DNA of 64,000 nucleotides, taken from contig OU862920.1 of assembly GCA_917880885.1 (NCBI GenBank), positions 3,286,001 to 3,350,000 on the forward strand. The letters run 5' to 3'. Under the pieces are notes generated by a model. The model ran no database searches, was not told the origin of the DNA, and was given only the letters and a program-made list of their open reading frames with translations. Of the stretch, positions 53,030 to 63,000 are shown piece by piece. Positions within the stretch are counted from its first letter, which is position 1. Every line of letters begins with the position of its first letter. The stretch is from Limnephilus marmoratus (lineage: Eukaryota > Arthropoda > Insecta > Trichoptera > Limnephilidae). The position numbers and the translations under genes were made by a program.

Positions 53030-53620
53030 TTTTATTAAAAAAGAAGATAACAATAATTATCCAAACGAAAATATGAAAGAGAACGAGAAAATAGATAAAT
53101 ATAATGGTCGCAACTAGGGTTGTACGCGGGTTGTACGCGGGTTGTACGCGGGTTGTACGCGGGTTGTACGCGGGTTGTACGCGTTGTACGCGTTGTACGC
53201 GTTTACCAATTCCGCCATTGCCATCTTCTGTCAAATCGTCATAATTGTCAATTTTAGAATAAACAATATTATCTTCAACTATTTTTTCCCTATTAGGGCA
53301 ACTACCTTTTTTATGGGAAACAATCATTTCTCAGAATTGGTAGATAGCGTCTCGGATAAATATATTCGATTTTATTCATATGGAACTATTGACTTTTTAT
53401 AAAAGTCTAAATGAATATTCAATTTTTTATAAGAAAAACACTCTTTTTATAACTTTGAAGATTATTCCCATCAATGTAATATGTCATCGAAGAGTAAGAT
53501 AACAATTATAATCTAAACGAAAAATAAAAAGAATATAGTGCGACCATTATCGTTTTCTATTTTTTGCGTCTTGTTCTCTTTCATATTTTCGTTCAGATTT
53601 TATCACTGTTGTCTTCTTCT
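53030..53620 (-). repeat. tRNA-derived SINE copies 3, one broken by a minisatellite
   Basis: 53030-53116 matches the SINE body of 19375-19460 (AACGAAAATATGAAAG and GGTCGCAACTAGGG). At the position of the B box the sequence changes to the 11-base minisatellite. The stretch 53340-53460 (AGCGTCTCGGATAAATATAT, CAATGTAATATGTCATCGAA) matches 19230-19390, so a longer block is shared between the two loci. Confidence 0.55.
53117..53200. repeat. Minisatellite: six 11-mers then two 9-mers
   Basis: GGGTTGTACGC repeats six times (53117-53182) and GTTGTACGC twice (53183-53200), all without mismatch. It lies at the B-box position of a SINE copy. Confidence 0.92.
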
Positions 53621-53623
53621 TAA

Positions 53624-53968
53624 ATGATATATAACATTGATGGGAATAACCTTCAAAAGTTATACAAAGAGAGCTTTTCTTATAAAAAATTACATATTTT
53701 TAGTTCAAATATTTCTATTTGCCGTGATTTCGTATTAGTGATTCCATGCGTGTGGAAAGAGTTTAACGTATACATAACACAAGATTTACTAAAAATGAAG
53801 GATTGGTGGTTCCGAAATGCACCAACAAATACAATAAAAGAATCCAAAACTATGCTGTACCCCAAAATGTTTAGTAAACTACCAATGACAATTAATAATA
53901 CCATTTATACTGCTAAAGTCAAATATAATCTAAGGAAATGGCTACTAGATACAGATTTCTCATTCTAA
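53624..53968 (+). pseudogene. Probable LINE C-terminal fragment
   Basis: The frame ends NTIKESKTMLYPKMFSKLPM, then KVKYNLRKWLLDTDFSF, which has the shape of the final segment of CR1-like LINE polyproteins (F..LP..IR....FK..LK.WLL). No catalytic motif remains. The assignment is by pattern only. Confidence 0.4.
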
Positions 53969-54239
53969 GGAAATGGAAAATCACTATATTTAATCTCCTG
54001 AACCTATATATAATGAAACTATTGATTCATTTGTACTTGTTTACCGCATAAGGCTTATATAGCTATTTACATGTTTATATTTATACCATTCTGTTAATTT
54101 GACAAATTATTGATCTAATTGTTCATTTATCATATTATACATAGGTATATATACCATTTGAAAATGTATCATAAAATGTTGTCAATATGACCTTTTAACA
54201 AACTATAGGTATAAGTTTAGCAGGTTTAAATTTAAATAA

Positions 54240-55175
54240 AAAATTTAAAAAATAAGAGTGTGCAATTCACATGCGCCAGAAGTGAAACCTTCAGAAAACT
54301 AAAGTAGACAAGGGCGGGGAGGCGACGACGCACTTTTTTATCAACGTGAACAATGATTTTTTCCATATTTTTGTCGTCGAATTTCAGTGCACCTTTGGCT
54401 ACACATTTGGTCATCTTATAAGGGGGCATACATTAATTACGTGAGCTCAAAGGGGGAGGGGGGGGGGGGTCCAGCAAAATCTCGCGTTACTTGAAAAGAA
54501 TACACGAAGTGGCCCAAATTTGTCTCACAAAGGAAGGGGTCTAGACTGGAAAAAAAAACTGCTCACGTAATTAATGAATGCCCCCTTAGTATTTGTGATT
54601 TCTTGTTCGAAGTCGCTAGATGTCGCTTTCTTTTTTGTTTTATTTTGCCTCTTCATTTTGGAATGGTTCGAGATTGGATATTGATTTTACAAAAAAAATG
54701 ATTTCGTGGGATTCGGTCGCTGGTCGCTGAATGGTTGAAAAACATTTTTTATTTCGTGGGATTCGGTCGCTGTCGGCTGAAGGTTCGTCAAGCGCTTTAT
54801 ACCATTAAACTAAAGGGGACTTTCGTGGGACCGTGGATTTATCTATTATATTCGAACCGAGTACCCTTGAATAAAATACATATTTTATTGTTATCTCATT
54901 CTCTCGCAGGCTAAATCATATATAGTTGTATGTGTTTGTCTCTTCTTAGCGTCGCTCGTTTCCTTTTCGTCGAGTTTCAAATCACAACGATGCTAAAGAA
55001 GTTTAAAAAAAAATTACATGTGTGCAGTTCACACGCGGTAGAAGTGAAACCTTTAGAAAACTAAAGTAGACAAGAGTGGGGAGACTACGAAGCACCGCAC
55101 AAAAAGGAGACCTCTCTTTTCAGTGTCGCTATTTTTCCTTTCATCGAGTTTAAAATCATTTTTCATTTCAAAAAT
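54240..55175. repeat. Dispersed repeat fragments (TGCAGTTCACACGCGGTAGA family)
   Basis: 54255-54320 and 55018-55085 share ACACGCGGTAGAAGTGAAAC-like sequence followed by AGAAAACTAAAGTAGACAAG. 54930-54990 and 55095-55160 share CTCGTTTCC/TTTTCGTCGAGTTT. Between them, TTTCGTGGGATTCGGTCGCTG is repeated at 54702 and 54751. Pieces also occur inverted near 36500-36850. Confidence 0.5.
54421..54586. mobile_element. MITE with ~26-bp terminal inverted repeats and TA duplication
   Basis: The left end AGGGGGCATACATTAATTAC (54421) and, inverted, the right end CATTAATTACGTGAGCAG region (to 54586) pair over about 26 bases. Both ends touch TA (54419-54420 and 54587-54588). 166 bases, non-coding, with a run of 12 G inside. 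A related end is at 42188. Confidence 0.85.
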
Positions 55176-55440
55176 AAAATACAATATTACTGACTGTGTG
55201 TGGGCGGCCTATGGACTAGATTTAAAAAAAAACATATTTAGGTAGGTAGCTGTGCAAACAACACGTTGACACTGTATTGAAAATAAGAATTGTAAATTCC
55301 TACTTATATTCGAAGAGAAACATTTGAATTCCGCTCCGTTCAATGTTGAGAGTTAGATTTTTCAAAAGCCCACTTAATAGTATCGGCAGTTCTGAGCAGT
55401 TCGCATCCCGGTTTATATAAATTTTCCGTTGAATTAAGTG
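55176..55440. other. Upstream region of the IMP-like exon
   Basis: An in-frame TAA (55435-55437) lies three bases upstream of the first ATG. TATATAAA occurs at 55414-55421, too near the ATG to be an ordinary TATA box. No further exon is recognised. Confidence 0.3.
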
Positions 55441-55714
55441 ATGATAATGCGCGACACTGCGAAGAATACTGCCGCGCGGGACGCGTTGACCATTCCCAAG
55501 GAGTTGAAGGCGATGCTCGAACTGAAGGCCATTGCGACGGTGAACAAGCTGTACATTGGTAACCTGCCGGCTGGAGTGGAGGCGAACGACGTTAACCACC
55601 TGCTGCAGGACCAGAAGCTGCTAGCCACGCGCGTCGCCGTCAAGCGCGGCGGGTACGCCTTCGTGGATTTCCCCGACCAGTCCTCTGCAGACAAGGCGGT
55701 GGACCAGCTTCGCG
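55441..55714 (+). CDS. Imp: IMP-like exon 1
   Basis: The first ATG after an in-frame TAA; a second ATG is at 55447. It encodes MIMRDTAKNTAARDALTIPK, an Ala/Leu-rich helix, then the RRM through AVDQLRG. GC content is far above the neighbourhood, especially at third positions, a coding signal. Donor TTCGCG|GTATGT, phase 1. If the initiator lies in an upstream exon, the acceptor could be the AG at 55437-55438, but it is weak. Confidence 0.8.
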
Positions 55715-57392
55715 GTATGTACAGGAGTGTTCATTTAAACATCTTTGAAGCAATCTCCACTTTACACTTTCGTTACCATTGATGTAGATAACAAAATCTT
55801 CTACAGACAAGGCGGTAGTTTCGCGGTAATTATAAGAGCATTCATTTAAACATCTTTGAAGTAATCTCCACTTTACACTATTGTTACTCTTAATGTAGGT
55901 ACCAAAGTCTTTTACAGACAAAGTGGTAAACCAGCTTCGCGCTATGTACAAGAGTGTTAATTTAATAGTCTTTAAAGCAATCTCCACTTTACACTATTGT
56001 TGCTCTTGATGTATGTAAGTACCAAAGTCTTCTACAGACAAGGCGGTGGACCAGTTTCGCGGTATGCAGACAAGGTGGTGGTCCTGCTTCTCGGTTTGTA
56101 ACCGCGATCAGTCTTCTGCAGACAAGGCGGTGAACCAACTCGTGATTTGTACAATTGTATTTATTTTTTAATCACTGAGGCCGTCACTACTTAATTTAGG
56201 AGACACTGTGAAAAAATACACCAAAAAATATAATTAAAAACCCAATTAAAACGTAAAATATTCACAGCGAAAAGATATCCCTCGAGGAATTTTATCTTTA
56301 GGGCTTGTGTGGAGCAAAGGAAGTAGTGTTTTTGGGTCCTGAAGTGATTCATTTTGTAGGAGGGAGGAAACATATAGACTGGCCGACTGGCGGACGACAA
56401 TCATTTCCTGGCCTCTAAAGAATGGTTTAAATCCTAGCCAACAATTGAATGCTGTTGCGGATTGATGCCAATCAATAACCCTAACCAATACTATGGTGGA
56501 CCAACATTGGCCGCCAACGCGTAACAAGGGTTAAAATACGCCAAGTGGTCGCACGCTAATAAGTTGAGCCAGCGCATTGCTCGATATTTTTATGACCGGT
56601 CAATGGCTGAGTTGGCATCGTGCTTGGTTCCCACACGGCGTCGTGAGTATAAGACCCGGTCGCCGATAAATTTGAACAATTGGTATTTTCCCAAACAATT
56701 GCTTTCACTGTCGCTCTTTCTCTCCCGAATATAGAGCAAAAGGGACAACTGCAGCTTGGCTGATAATACCTTAATAAAATCATCCAAATCAAGGTTTTGT
56801 ATTCCCCATTTTTCTCAGACTAACTAACTCTAGAAGAAAATACTATGTTTCTGTACGTTTTGATTTAAAAAAAAACATTGTAAAGTTTATATACTAACAG
56901 AGGGTTTTGGAGGGTCCTAAGGCCAAAGGAGGGTCAGGGCCTATTTCATCTTGGGGATGCTGTGTGTAGGGTCTTTTTAGGAGAAAGGAAGGAGAGGAAG
57001 TTCTGGGTTAGGAGGGGTGGGTAGGAATCAGGGGATCAGTGGTCCAGGAGTGACGAGACATGTGAATCCATCATCCCTTCCACTGCGGTGCAAAACGAGC
57101 TGGGTCAGTAGAGTTCAGCTAGAGATATCTAGATTAGGTCTCCTACAACCAGTATTTCCCGATTAGCCCGCCACGCAGTAGATAGGAAGGCGCAAAGATC
57201 CGGAAAATTCTTACCCCATAAACCCGAACAACTGAGCTAAGACTGTGAGAAGACCAAACGTGAACTGGCAGCTTTAGGTATATCCTACAGACCTATAGCA
57301 TAATAAATAAAAATGTTTCTTGTTTTGGTTGCAGGTTTCGAGTATTGTGGCGTGCCGCTGGTGGTGGAGCCTTCGCTGACCGACTTCAAAAA
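55441..57392 (+). CDS. Imp: IGF2BP/IMP-like RNA-binding protein, first two coding exons
   Basis: Exon 1 (55441-55714) and exon 2 (57335-57392) join G|GT and encode one RRM: NKLYIGNLPAGVEANDVNHL (RNP2 LYIGNL), VKRGGYAFVDFPDQ (RNP1), then RGFEYCGVPLVVEPSLTDF. This is closest to RRM1 of the IGF2BP/VICKZ family, which in vertebrates begins MNKLYIGNL and ends KRLEIEHS-like. Family members bind mRNA and control its localisation, stability and translation in cytoplasmic granules. A 34-residue N-terminal extension precedes NKLYIGNL, unusual for the family. The gene continues past 57392 (donor AAA AA|GTAAGA), but I find no RRM2 or KH exon before 64000, so the next intron exceeds 6.6 kb. The family call rests on one RRM. 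Confidence 0.7.
55683..56150 (+). repeat. Tandem copies of the exon 1 splice junction in intron 1
   Basis: The block CAGACAAGGCGGTGGACCAG plus TTCGCGGTATGTACA plus about 80 intron bases recurs with CAG at 55688 (true exon), 55804, 55915, 56035, 56067 and 56119. Spacings are 116, 111, 120, 32 and 52. The first four copies keep the intron part (AATCTCCACTTTACACTATT). Each copy contains TCT(A/G)CAG before the exon-like bases and most keep CGCGGTA after them, so acceptor-like and donor-like signals are both duplicated. Confidence 0.88.
56240..56410 (-). pseudogene. LINE 3' end relic
   Basis: The minus strand resembles the LINE end at 26875-27175 (SLYVSSLLQNESLQDPKTLL). It lies within intron 1 of the IMP-like gene, antisense. 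Confidence 0.5.
56593..56730 (+). repeat. tRNA-like SINE head, copy 3
   Basis: GACCGGTCAATGGCTGAGTT and GGCATCGTGCTTGGTTCCCA match the heads at 11816 and 13780. The body is different, so the copy is recombined or truncated. Confidence 0.5.
57000..57245. repeat. Dispersed repeat (family of 8370-8640)
   Basis: GGGGTGGGTAGGAATCAGGG through GCCCGCCACGCAGTAGATAG and ACCCCATAAACCCGAACA parallels the 8370-8640 copy. In intron 1 of the IMP-like gene. Confidence 0.55.
57335..57392 (+). CDS. Imp: IMP-like exon 2
   Basis: Acceptor TTTTGGTTGCAG, donor CAAAAA|GTAAGA. It encodes FEYCGVPLVVEPSLTDFKK, the fourth beta-strand of the RRM. 58 bases, phase 1 in, phase 2 out. No long frame, found by splice phase and RRM pattern. 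Confidence 0.8.
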
Positions 57393-59720
57393 GTAAGACG
57401 CTCACGCAATTATTACTTATTTACTGCCACCTATATTTATTATTCGAATAGGGGGAAATGGCGTGGACATTATTTGCTAATTTTCTATTTTAAAATATAG
57501 TAAATGACGTGTTTAAATCGTTTTTCAGTGACATAAATTTGTTGAAGAGAGTTTATTTTAAAGACTGTTATGTAGCGAACTTATTTCTTTTACAAATAAA
57601 TTTAAATACTGAATAATAATAAAAAAGATAAGAAAATGGATTAAAAAACAATTTTATACAGGATATATATTTAAATTAAATAAATTTTCAATCAGTCTAT
57701 TGGAAACAAAATGTAAATTAATAACTAATTTAAAAAAAAAAATCTTTTTGGAAGTTAACTATTGATATTTTATTTTTTTATTCCTTTGATACAATGTAAT
57801 TTCATAATTTGTATAATTTTTATATAACTTCATGGTACAATCCAGTAATGTTTGCCTCACTAGTCACTGGGTGGATTACTAGTGCTGAGGATAATAATGA
57901 GTGATATATAAATGAGATAATACATGCTACTTATGCATATTGGTTACATGTTACATGCGTGGTGTAATGGAGAAAAAATAAAATCATAATTGAATTGGTA
58001 TTGCTGTTTTTGATGGAGTGAAGGATATTTTTAGTTCGTTTGACTCTGGACTTCTCAACGTTATTTTATCTGACTCTGGTTCTCAACGTTATTTTGCCCA
58101 CCGCCCACTTTGAGATTTATTTTTCTAGCACCCCCCAATTGTTTTTGCTTACTATTTGTCGCGAATCTGAAACAGCTATTGTCAGGATTATGTTTATCAC
58201 AACAGGGGGGGGTACCGGGTTGCTACCTCGTTTCTTCTTTTATTCATGATATAGTGTGAATTCTTAATAATAATAATACGCGTAAGATTATTAGTGCGTG
58301 ACACGTGTGTGTTTTTTTTGTCTTTTTAAGACCATATTTTTTTTTACCTGCCCACGCCCTCACTATGCCATCTCAACGCCTCTAGTTTTCCTCAACGCCT
58401 TTGGTTTTATCTGGATCTTCTACCGCCCCCCCTGAAAGTTTCAAATACCCACAAGGGAGCGTTATCGCCGACGCCGATGTTGAGAACCTATGCTCTAACT
58501 AAACGGCCAAACTTCAGGGTTCTTTCAAGTAGCTATAGATAGATGACATTCTAGCGATTAATATTCAGTCACTAAATAACATGTAATCTGGCAAACATAA
58601 GGTTTTTTCAATTAGGTTTATATATATATCACATTCTAGGGACAGGTTAATAATATGTACCCTAGCAAACATCAAGTTTCTTTCTTTCTTCTAGGCAGAC
58701 CACACTCTAGCGATTAATGTTCAGTCAGTAAATAATATATACAAATTATGTGAGAGAAATGGCAGCATTTGGACTGAAATTCGATAACAGCCGACCCGCC
58801 TGATAAGGCCCGATTATCTGTCACCTCTGTTCTGTTCCTCTGTCGTGTTTGACTTCCACTCCTGGGTGTTTTTTTTATTTTGGTTGGCATCATTACATTG
58901 GTAAAGCATTTCTACAACCAAATTACATATTTCACTAGGTCATAACCCGTTTGCTTTCATTAATTTATAATAATGATTGTTTTAATGTAGAAATGAGATC
59001 CCTGAAGCGAATGCGTGGTAAAACCATGTTGCGGATTTCCACATTTTTCACACGGTAATAAATGTGGAAATCCGCAACGAATGAAAGGTTGATCTAAGAT
59101 CTAAGCGTATGAGTATCTAAGAAGAAATGGACGCCTAGACAGTTTGGCGTCATGGTATAATACATGGTATATACATGGTACAATCAATCAATAGTATTTT
59201 ACTACTGAGACAGGTTTAAGCGATCAGTATGTATTCCTAACTTCCTGACCCCTCACCCTGTAACTTATGTTTACATATCTATTTATATAATATTGTATAA
59301 TATATATTATGTTTATATGTATAATAAACTTATGTTTATATATCTATTTATATAATAGTGTATAATATTTATGTATACGTATGTTTTTTTCTAAATTACC
59401 TTAAGATGAAGCCATACTAAATAATGCAAAATCATACAAAATCATTTGTTTTTGTTTTGAAAATTTGATCGCTTGGAAGTGTTATAGATGCTTCAATTAA
59501 ATACTGCGTAGAGAACATATCTTGCCCCTAGTCTTTTGTCTTTTAATAAGCCTAGAAAAAAATAAAGTATGAGGTCTATAAAAAAAACTTTCAAGTCCAA
59601 ACTCTCCTATTTATAAACCTCTTTTCGGATATGGTTTTATTGTTTAATGTGGCAAATTCAGTTTCTTTTAATATAATAATCGCAAAATTATATTTACGTC
59701 CGAACTTCACAAAATAAAAT
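57393..59720. other. Intron 2 of the IMP-like gene (start), repeat pieces only
   Basis: No further exon is found. 58200-58360 shares pieces with 27820-27860 and 28540-28560. CTAGCGATTAATATTCAGTC recurs near 58551 and 58702. A 19-bp perfect hairpin lies at 59028-59078. Around 59255-59385 an AT-rich stretch of about 70 bases is duplicated in tandem. Confidence 0.45.
59028..59078. repeat. Perfect 19-bp hairpin
   Basis: GTTGCGGATTTCCACATTT (59028-59046) and its exact complement (59060-59078) have a 13-base loop. It could be a small fold-back element or, less likely, an RNA hairpin within the intron. Confidence 0.85.
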
Positions 59721-59721
59721 A

Positions 59722-60718
59722 CTGGGTGTCCAAGAACAGTAAAGGTAGGGGGGTTTTGAATTATTTGTGACATCATAAAGAAGCGGTGCGCGGATGTGGG
59801 ATATGGGCAGCGTCAAGCACTACTTTGTGGAGATTAAGTAGCAATGAGGTTGTACCCGGGGGCGCACGGTGGTTTTGGTACGAGCCTATTACCGAAACGG
59901 AGATTCTATAGTCAACGCTGAGCGTTTTTATTGTGCGGAATATCATTCTCGTAGTGCACCAAGTGACGAGAGCATTAGAAAATGGATTCGGATGTTCGAA
60001 AATACCAGATTAACTGTGCAAATTCAAAACACGTGTCACCTGCGGTCTATTAGGGGAGAAAAAACGATCGAAGAAGTAGGGACTTCGGTTGGCAAAAATC
60101 CATCGTTATCCATTCGCAAACAAAGTCAAGCACTCAATATCAAAAAATCGTCTTTGCAGTTAATTTTGAAAAAAGACTCGCATTTTAAAGCCTATAAAAT
60201 CCAGGTGGTTCAAGAACTGAAGGACACCGATTACGCTAATCGACTAAGATTTGCCAATGAAATGATAGAGAAACATTATTTTTAGCGACGAAGCCAATTT
60301 TCATTTAAACGGATACGTTAATAAGCAGAATGGTCGCTACTGGGCTGAGGAGAATCCAAAACAGAAGCATCAGCGATCACTCCAAAGCCCAAAGGTCATA
60401 CTTAGTCTGTACTGCAATGTCTGCTAAAGGCATCACCCGTATGTCTGCTAAAGGCGGTCCGTATTTCCACGAAGACCAACGCGGGCAAGCACTCACACCA
60501 TTATTTTTTTCAAAATAATTTGGCAACTTTTACTAATCTTCGCTCAAGGTTAGAGGAATGCCAGCAGCGTGAGGTGCGTTATCTAGACACCATTATTTTT
60601 TCAAAATAATTTCCCATTCAATGTCTGTAAATAAAACATAAACAACCTATTTGATTATTTATATTTTTTATTTTATTCAACCATCAAACACCATAATATA
60701 CCCTTTTTGGACACCCTG
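59722..60718 (+). mobile_element. Tc1/mariner-superfamily element, degenerate
   Basis: The ends CTGGGTGTCCAAGAA and, inverted, CAGGGTGTCCAAAAA lie next to TA on both sides (59720-59721 and 60719-60720). The internal frame encodes a DUF4817-type transposase N-terminus. 997 bases in all, with frameshifts and a probable deletion in the catalytic part. Confidence 0.8.
59869..60285 (+). pseudogene. DUF4817-type transposase fragment
   Basis: The frame reads YYRNGDSIVNAERFYCAEYH and SDESIRKWIRMFENT (helix-turn-helix), then SIRKQSQALNIKKSSLQLIL and LKKDSHFKAYKIQVVQEL. These are the conserved opening half of a transposase family common in insects. After 60285 a frameshift leads to SDEANFHLNGYVNKQNGRYW, which contains the catalytic-region Asp, before a stop near 60426. 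A few codons near 60540-60600 match the expected C-terminus. No complete transposase is possible. Confidence 0.8.
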
Positions 60719-61145
60719 TAATTTTTTTTCACATACTTCAATTATTGTTTTTTTATTTATTTATTTTAATACGTGTTAACTGTCTGAATAAGTGTAAAAA
60801 ATAAGCCAAATAACAGTAAACAATCGATTTTTAACATGTATAAAAAAGTTTCGGTTTCGGCCGAAACTGAGACAGACACCGAAGATTCGGTTTCGGTTTC
60901 GATGGAAAGTCCTGTTTGGGTCGGACACTAGTATTTACATTTTTACCACGTTTAAAGTTTAATAGCAATGCTTACTTCATCAGTAATAGCAATGTTTACT
61001 TAAAACTAATTACAACAATGGACATGGACTTAAGAGGAAATACTAGCTGCGCTTTTCTATACAAACGTATTCCCCGTTTATCTCTCTGGATTTTGACCCT
61101 AGAGCAAATTTTTTTTTTACATAATATAGATATTGACCACTAGCG
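60719..61145. other. Unassigned
   Basis: Contains the short direct repeat GGTTTCGG (near 60850-60900) and AT-rich DNA. No gene. Confidence 0.4.
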
Positions 61146-61298
61146 TGTCGGTACGTTTTGTTTTTTTTGATAATTTACTTCTCATAGAAGTTACGACCTT
61201 CCAAAAATGAATAAAATTGCCTAATTTAAACGCCGTCAAAAAACGTTCAGTATACAAACTAAACAATGTATTTTGAAAAAAAGCAAAACGTACCGACA
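61146..61298. mobile_element. Short MITE with 15-bp inverted ends
   Basis: TGTCGGTACGTTTTG (61146) and CAAAACGTACCGACA (to 61298) are exact complements, each with an adjoining T or A run. 153 bases, non-coding. A target duplication could not be fixed. Confidence 0.7.
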
Positions 61299-61694
61299 TA
61301 GAATATTTTCTTTTAATACAGTTAGTGAAAAAAATTTTTTAAATCCGTCCAGTTTTGGAGAAGAAAAATGGGGAATACAAAACATCGATTTCGAAGATTT
61401 TATTTAGGTATTTTCGGCCCGACGTGCAGGTGTCCCTTTCGCTCATTTCTCCTGAGGGGGGCCGGGGAACGTGGGTTTTGACAAATACATACATATAATG
61501 CGAAGTAGTGATGTAAAGAATTTTATCGGTAGACTAGTGTTGTCCTTGCCCGAGTAATCGATATTTTTTATTCGTTTTTTTTCTGTTTAGTGACTCATCG
61601 CGGTATACCAATACTGACCGAGCTTTCATACTAAAATTGTGCAAAATTAAATTTTTTTAAGTCAAGTACTATAATAAATTTTCAATTTGGGAGG

Positions 61695-62090
61695 CGTTTT
61701 AGGTACCATCGCCCCGGGAACCATTTATTGGATAACCAACACCCCCGCCACTTGGTCACCGCAAGTGGTCCTCTATGTTTGGTGACAGAGCCTGGGTTCC
61801 CGGGTTCACGGATGAGGTCTGCATGGGTTTTGGTGGCGGATAATTTTGTCCACTTACTGCGTGGCGGGCCGGATTGGGAGAAACTGGAAGAGGAAGATCT
61901 TTTGATCTCTACAGCTGGACTCTCCACCATCATTTCATACTTTTACCTACCTTTTCCCTACCCAAAACTTCCTTTCCTTCCTTATCCTAAAAATACCCTC
62001 CACACAGCTTCTCCAATGATGTCCAACAACTTCTCCAACAAAGTCCCTGAGCGATTATTTTTCCTCGGTGCCTTCAATGTGAGGTTTATG
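61695..62090 (+). repeat. Dispersed repeat (inverse orientation to 8370-8640)
   Basis: GGTTCCCGGGTTCACGGATG, GGGTTTTGGTGGCGGATAA and GTGGCGGGCCGGATTGGGAG are the complement of 8490-8610. The right part (CCTCCACACAGCTTCTCCAA, then GAGCGATTATTTTTCCTC) also resembles LINE-end sequence near 28795-28845. The frame across it is incidental. Confidence 0.55.
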
Positions 62091-62269
62091 TTTTTAAAAA
62101 AAATCTGTTTCAAATTTTTAGTTGAGAGTCGCTTACATTGCCTTCAGTGATTAATTGAAATTTTTTGTTTGTAAACACTTTATTGTACAAAATTTTTTAC
62201 CACTATACAATGAATTTTAAACAATTTATGATTTAGATCTTTCTCTCGCCGGTAAATTTCTTGATATGC

Positions 62270-63000
62270 GACCGTCAATTGTTTCTGGTAAAAGGCATTG
62301 GTGGTAGAAGTTTTTCTAACAGTGGTTCAATTTTTTGCCAGATTGAATCGTCCCTTTCAATTTTTTCATACGGCAAACCTTTAGGACTCCACACGACAAA
62401 ATAACAGTATTTACGACGAGTAATGTGTAACTGGCCTTGTACTTGGTAGAAGTAATTGTGATTCCGTTTTAATGTTGAAGCATTGTCTTCAATTTTACAG
62501 TTATCAATTTTTTTTGTTCAAATCCTTCTTCTGGTGACATATTTACTATACTATATGGGCATTTCACTTCAATTATAGAATCCTTGCCAAAAAGGCCATC
62601 CGGACTTGCCGCTAAAAAGTTTTTGTTTTCATCGATAAATAGTCCACAGGCGAATACCTCTAATTTTGTTTCTTTTGTAAATTGCTCAATTGCTTGGTTT
62701 TCATTTTCTTTCCCATAATTTGTGGCCATATTTCCTTTAAATGGCGAGTACAGTAGCGAGTTTAATACTCTCGCAACTGAAGTTTTTGGCCGTAGCTTAC
62801 ATATTTTTGTCCAAAGTTAGAAGCTGTAAGCCGCTTACGCCTTTCAATTGTCCACAAATTATTATTGCTTTGGCCCACCGTATTCCTTTCGAGTTCATCC
62901 TTATTCGATGGAGATAATTCTTTGAAAAATTCCTCTTTATCGTTTCAAATAATTCAGCTGGCATATCTGGATCTAATTCCAATTGACCATAATTTTCATC
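62270..63000 (-). pseudogene. YqaJ-like nuclease gene, frameshifted
   Basis: On the minus strand, pieces give the YqaJ (lambda-exonuclease-like) order: LRPKTSVARVLNSLLYSPFK, then MATNYGKENENQAIEQFTKE, GLFIDENKNFLAASPDGLFG, SIIEVKCPYS, and in another frame FYQVQGQLHITRRKYCYFVV. The catalytic D of SPDG, the EVK pair and the conserved Q of YQVQGQ are visible. A frameshift lies at an A run near 62506-62514 and another upstream near 62810. Such domains occur in insect genomes in transposon- or virus-derived genes of unknown job. Non-functional here. Confidence 0.8.

Noticed and set aside
61728..62150. 140-codon plus-strand frame
   Set aside because: It lies entirely within a dispersed repeat whose other copies do not keep the frame.
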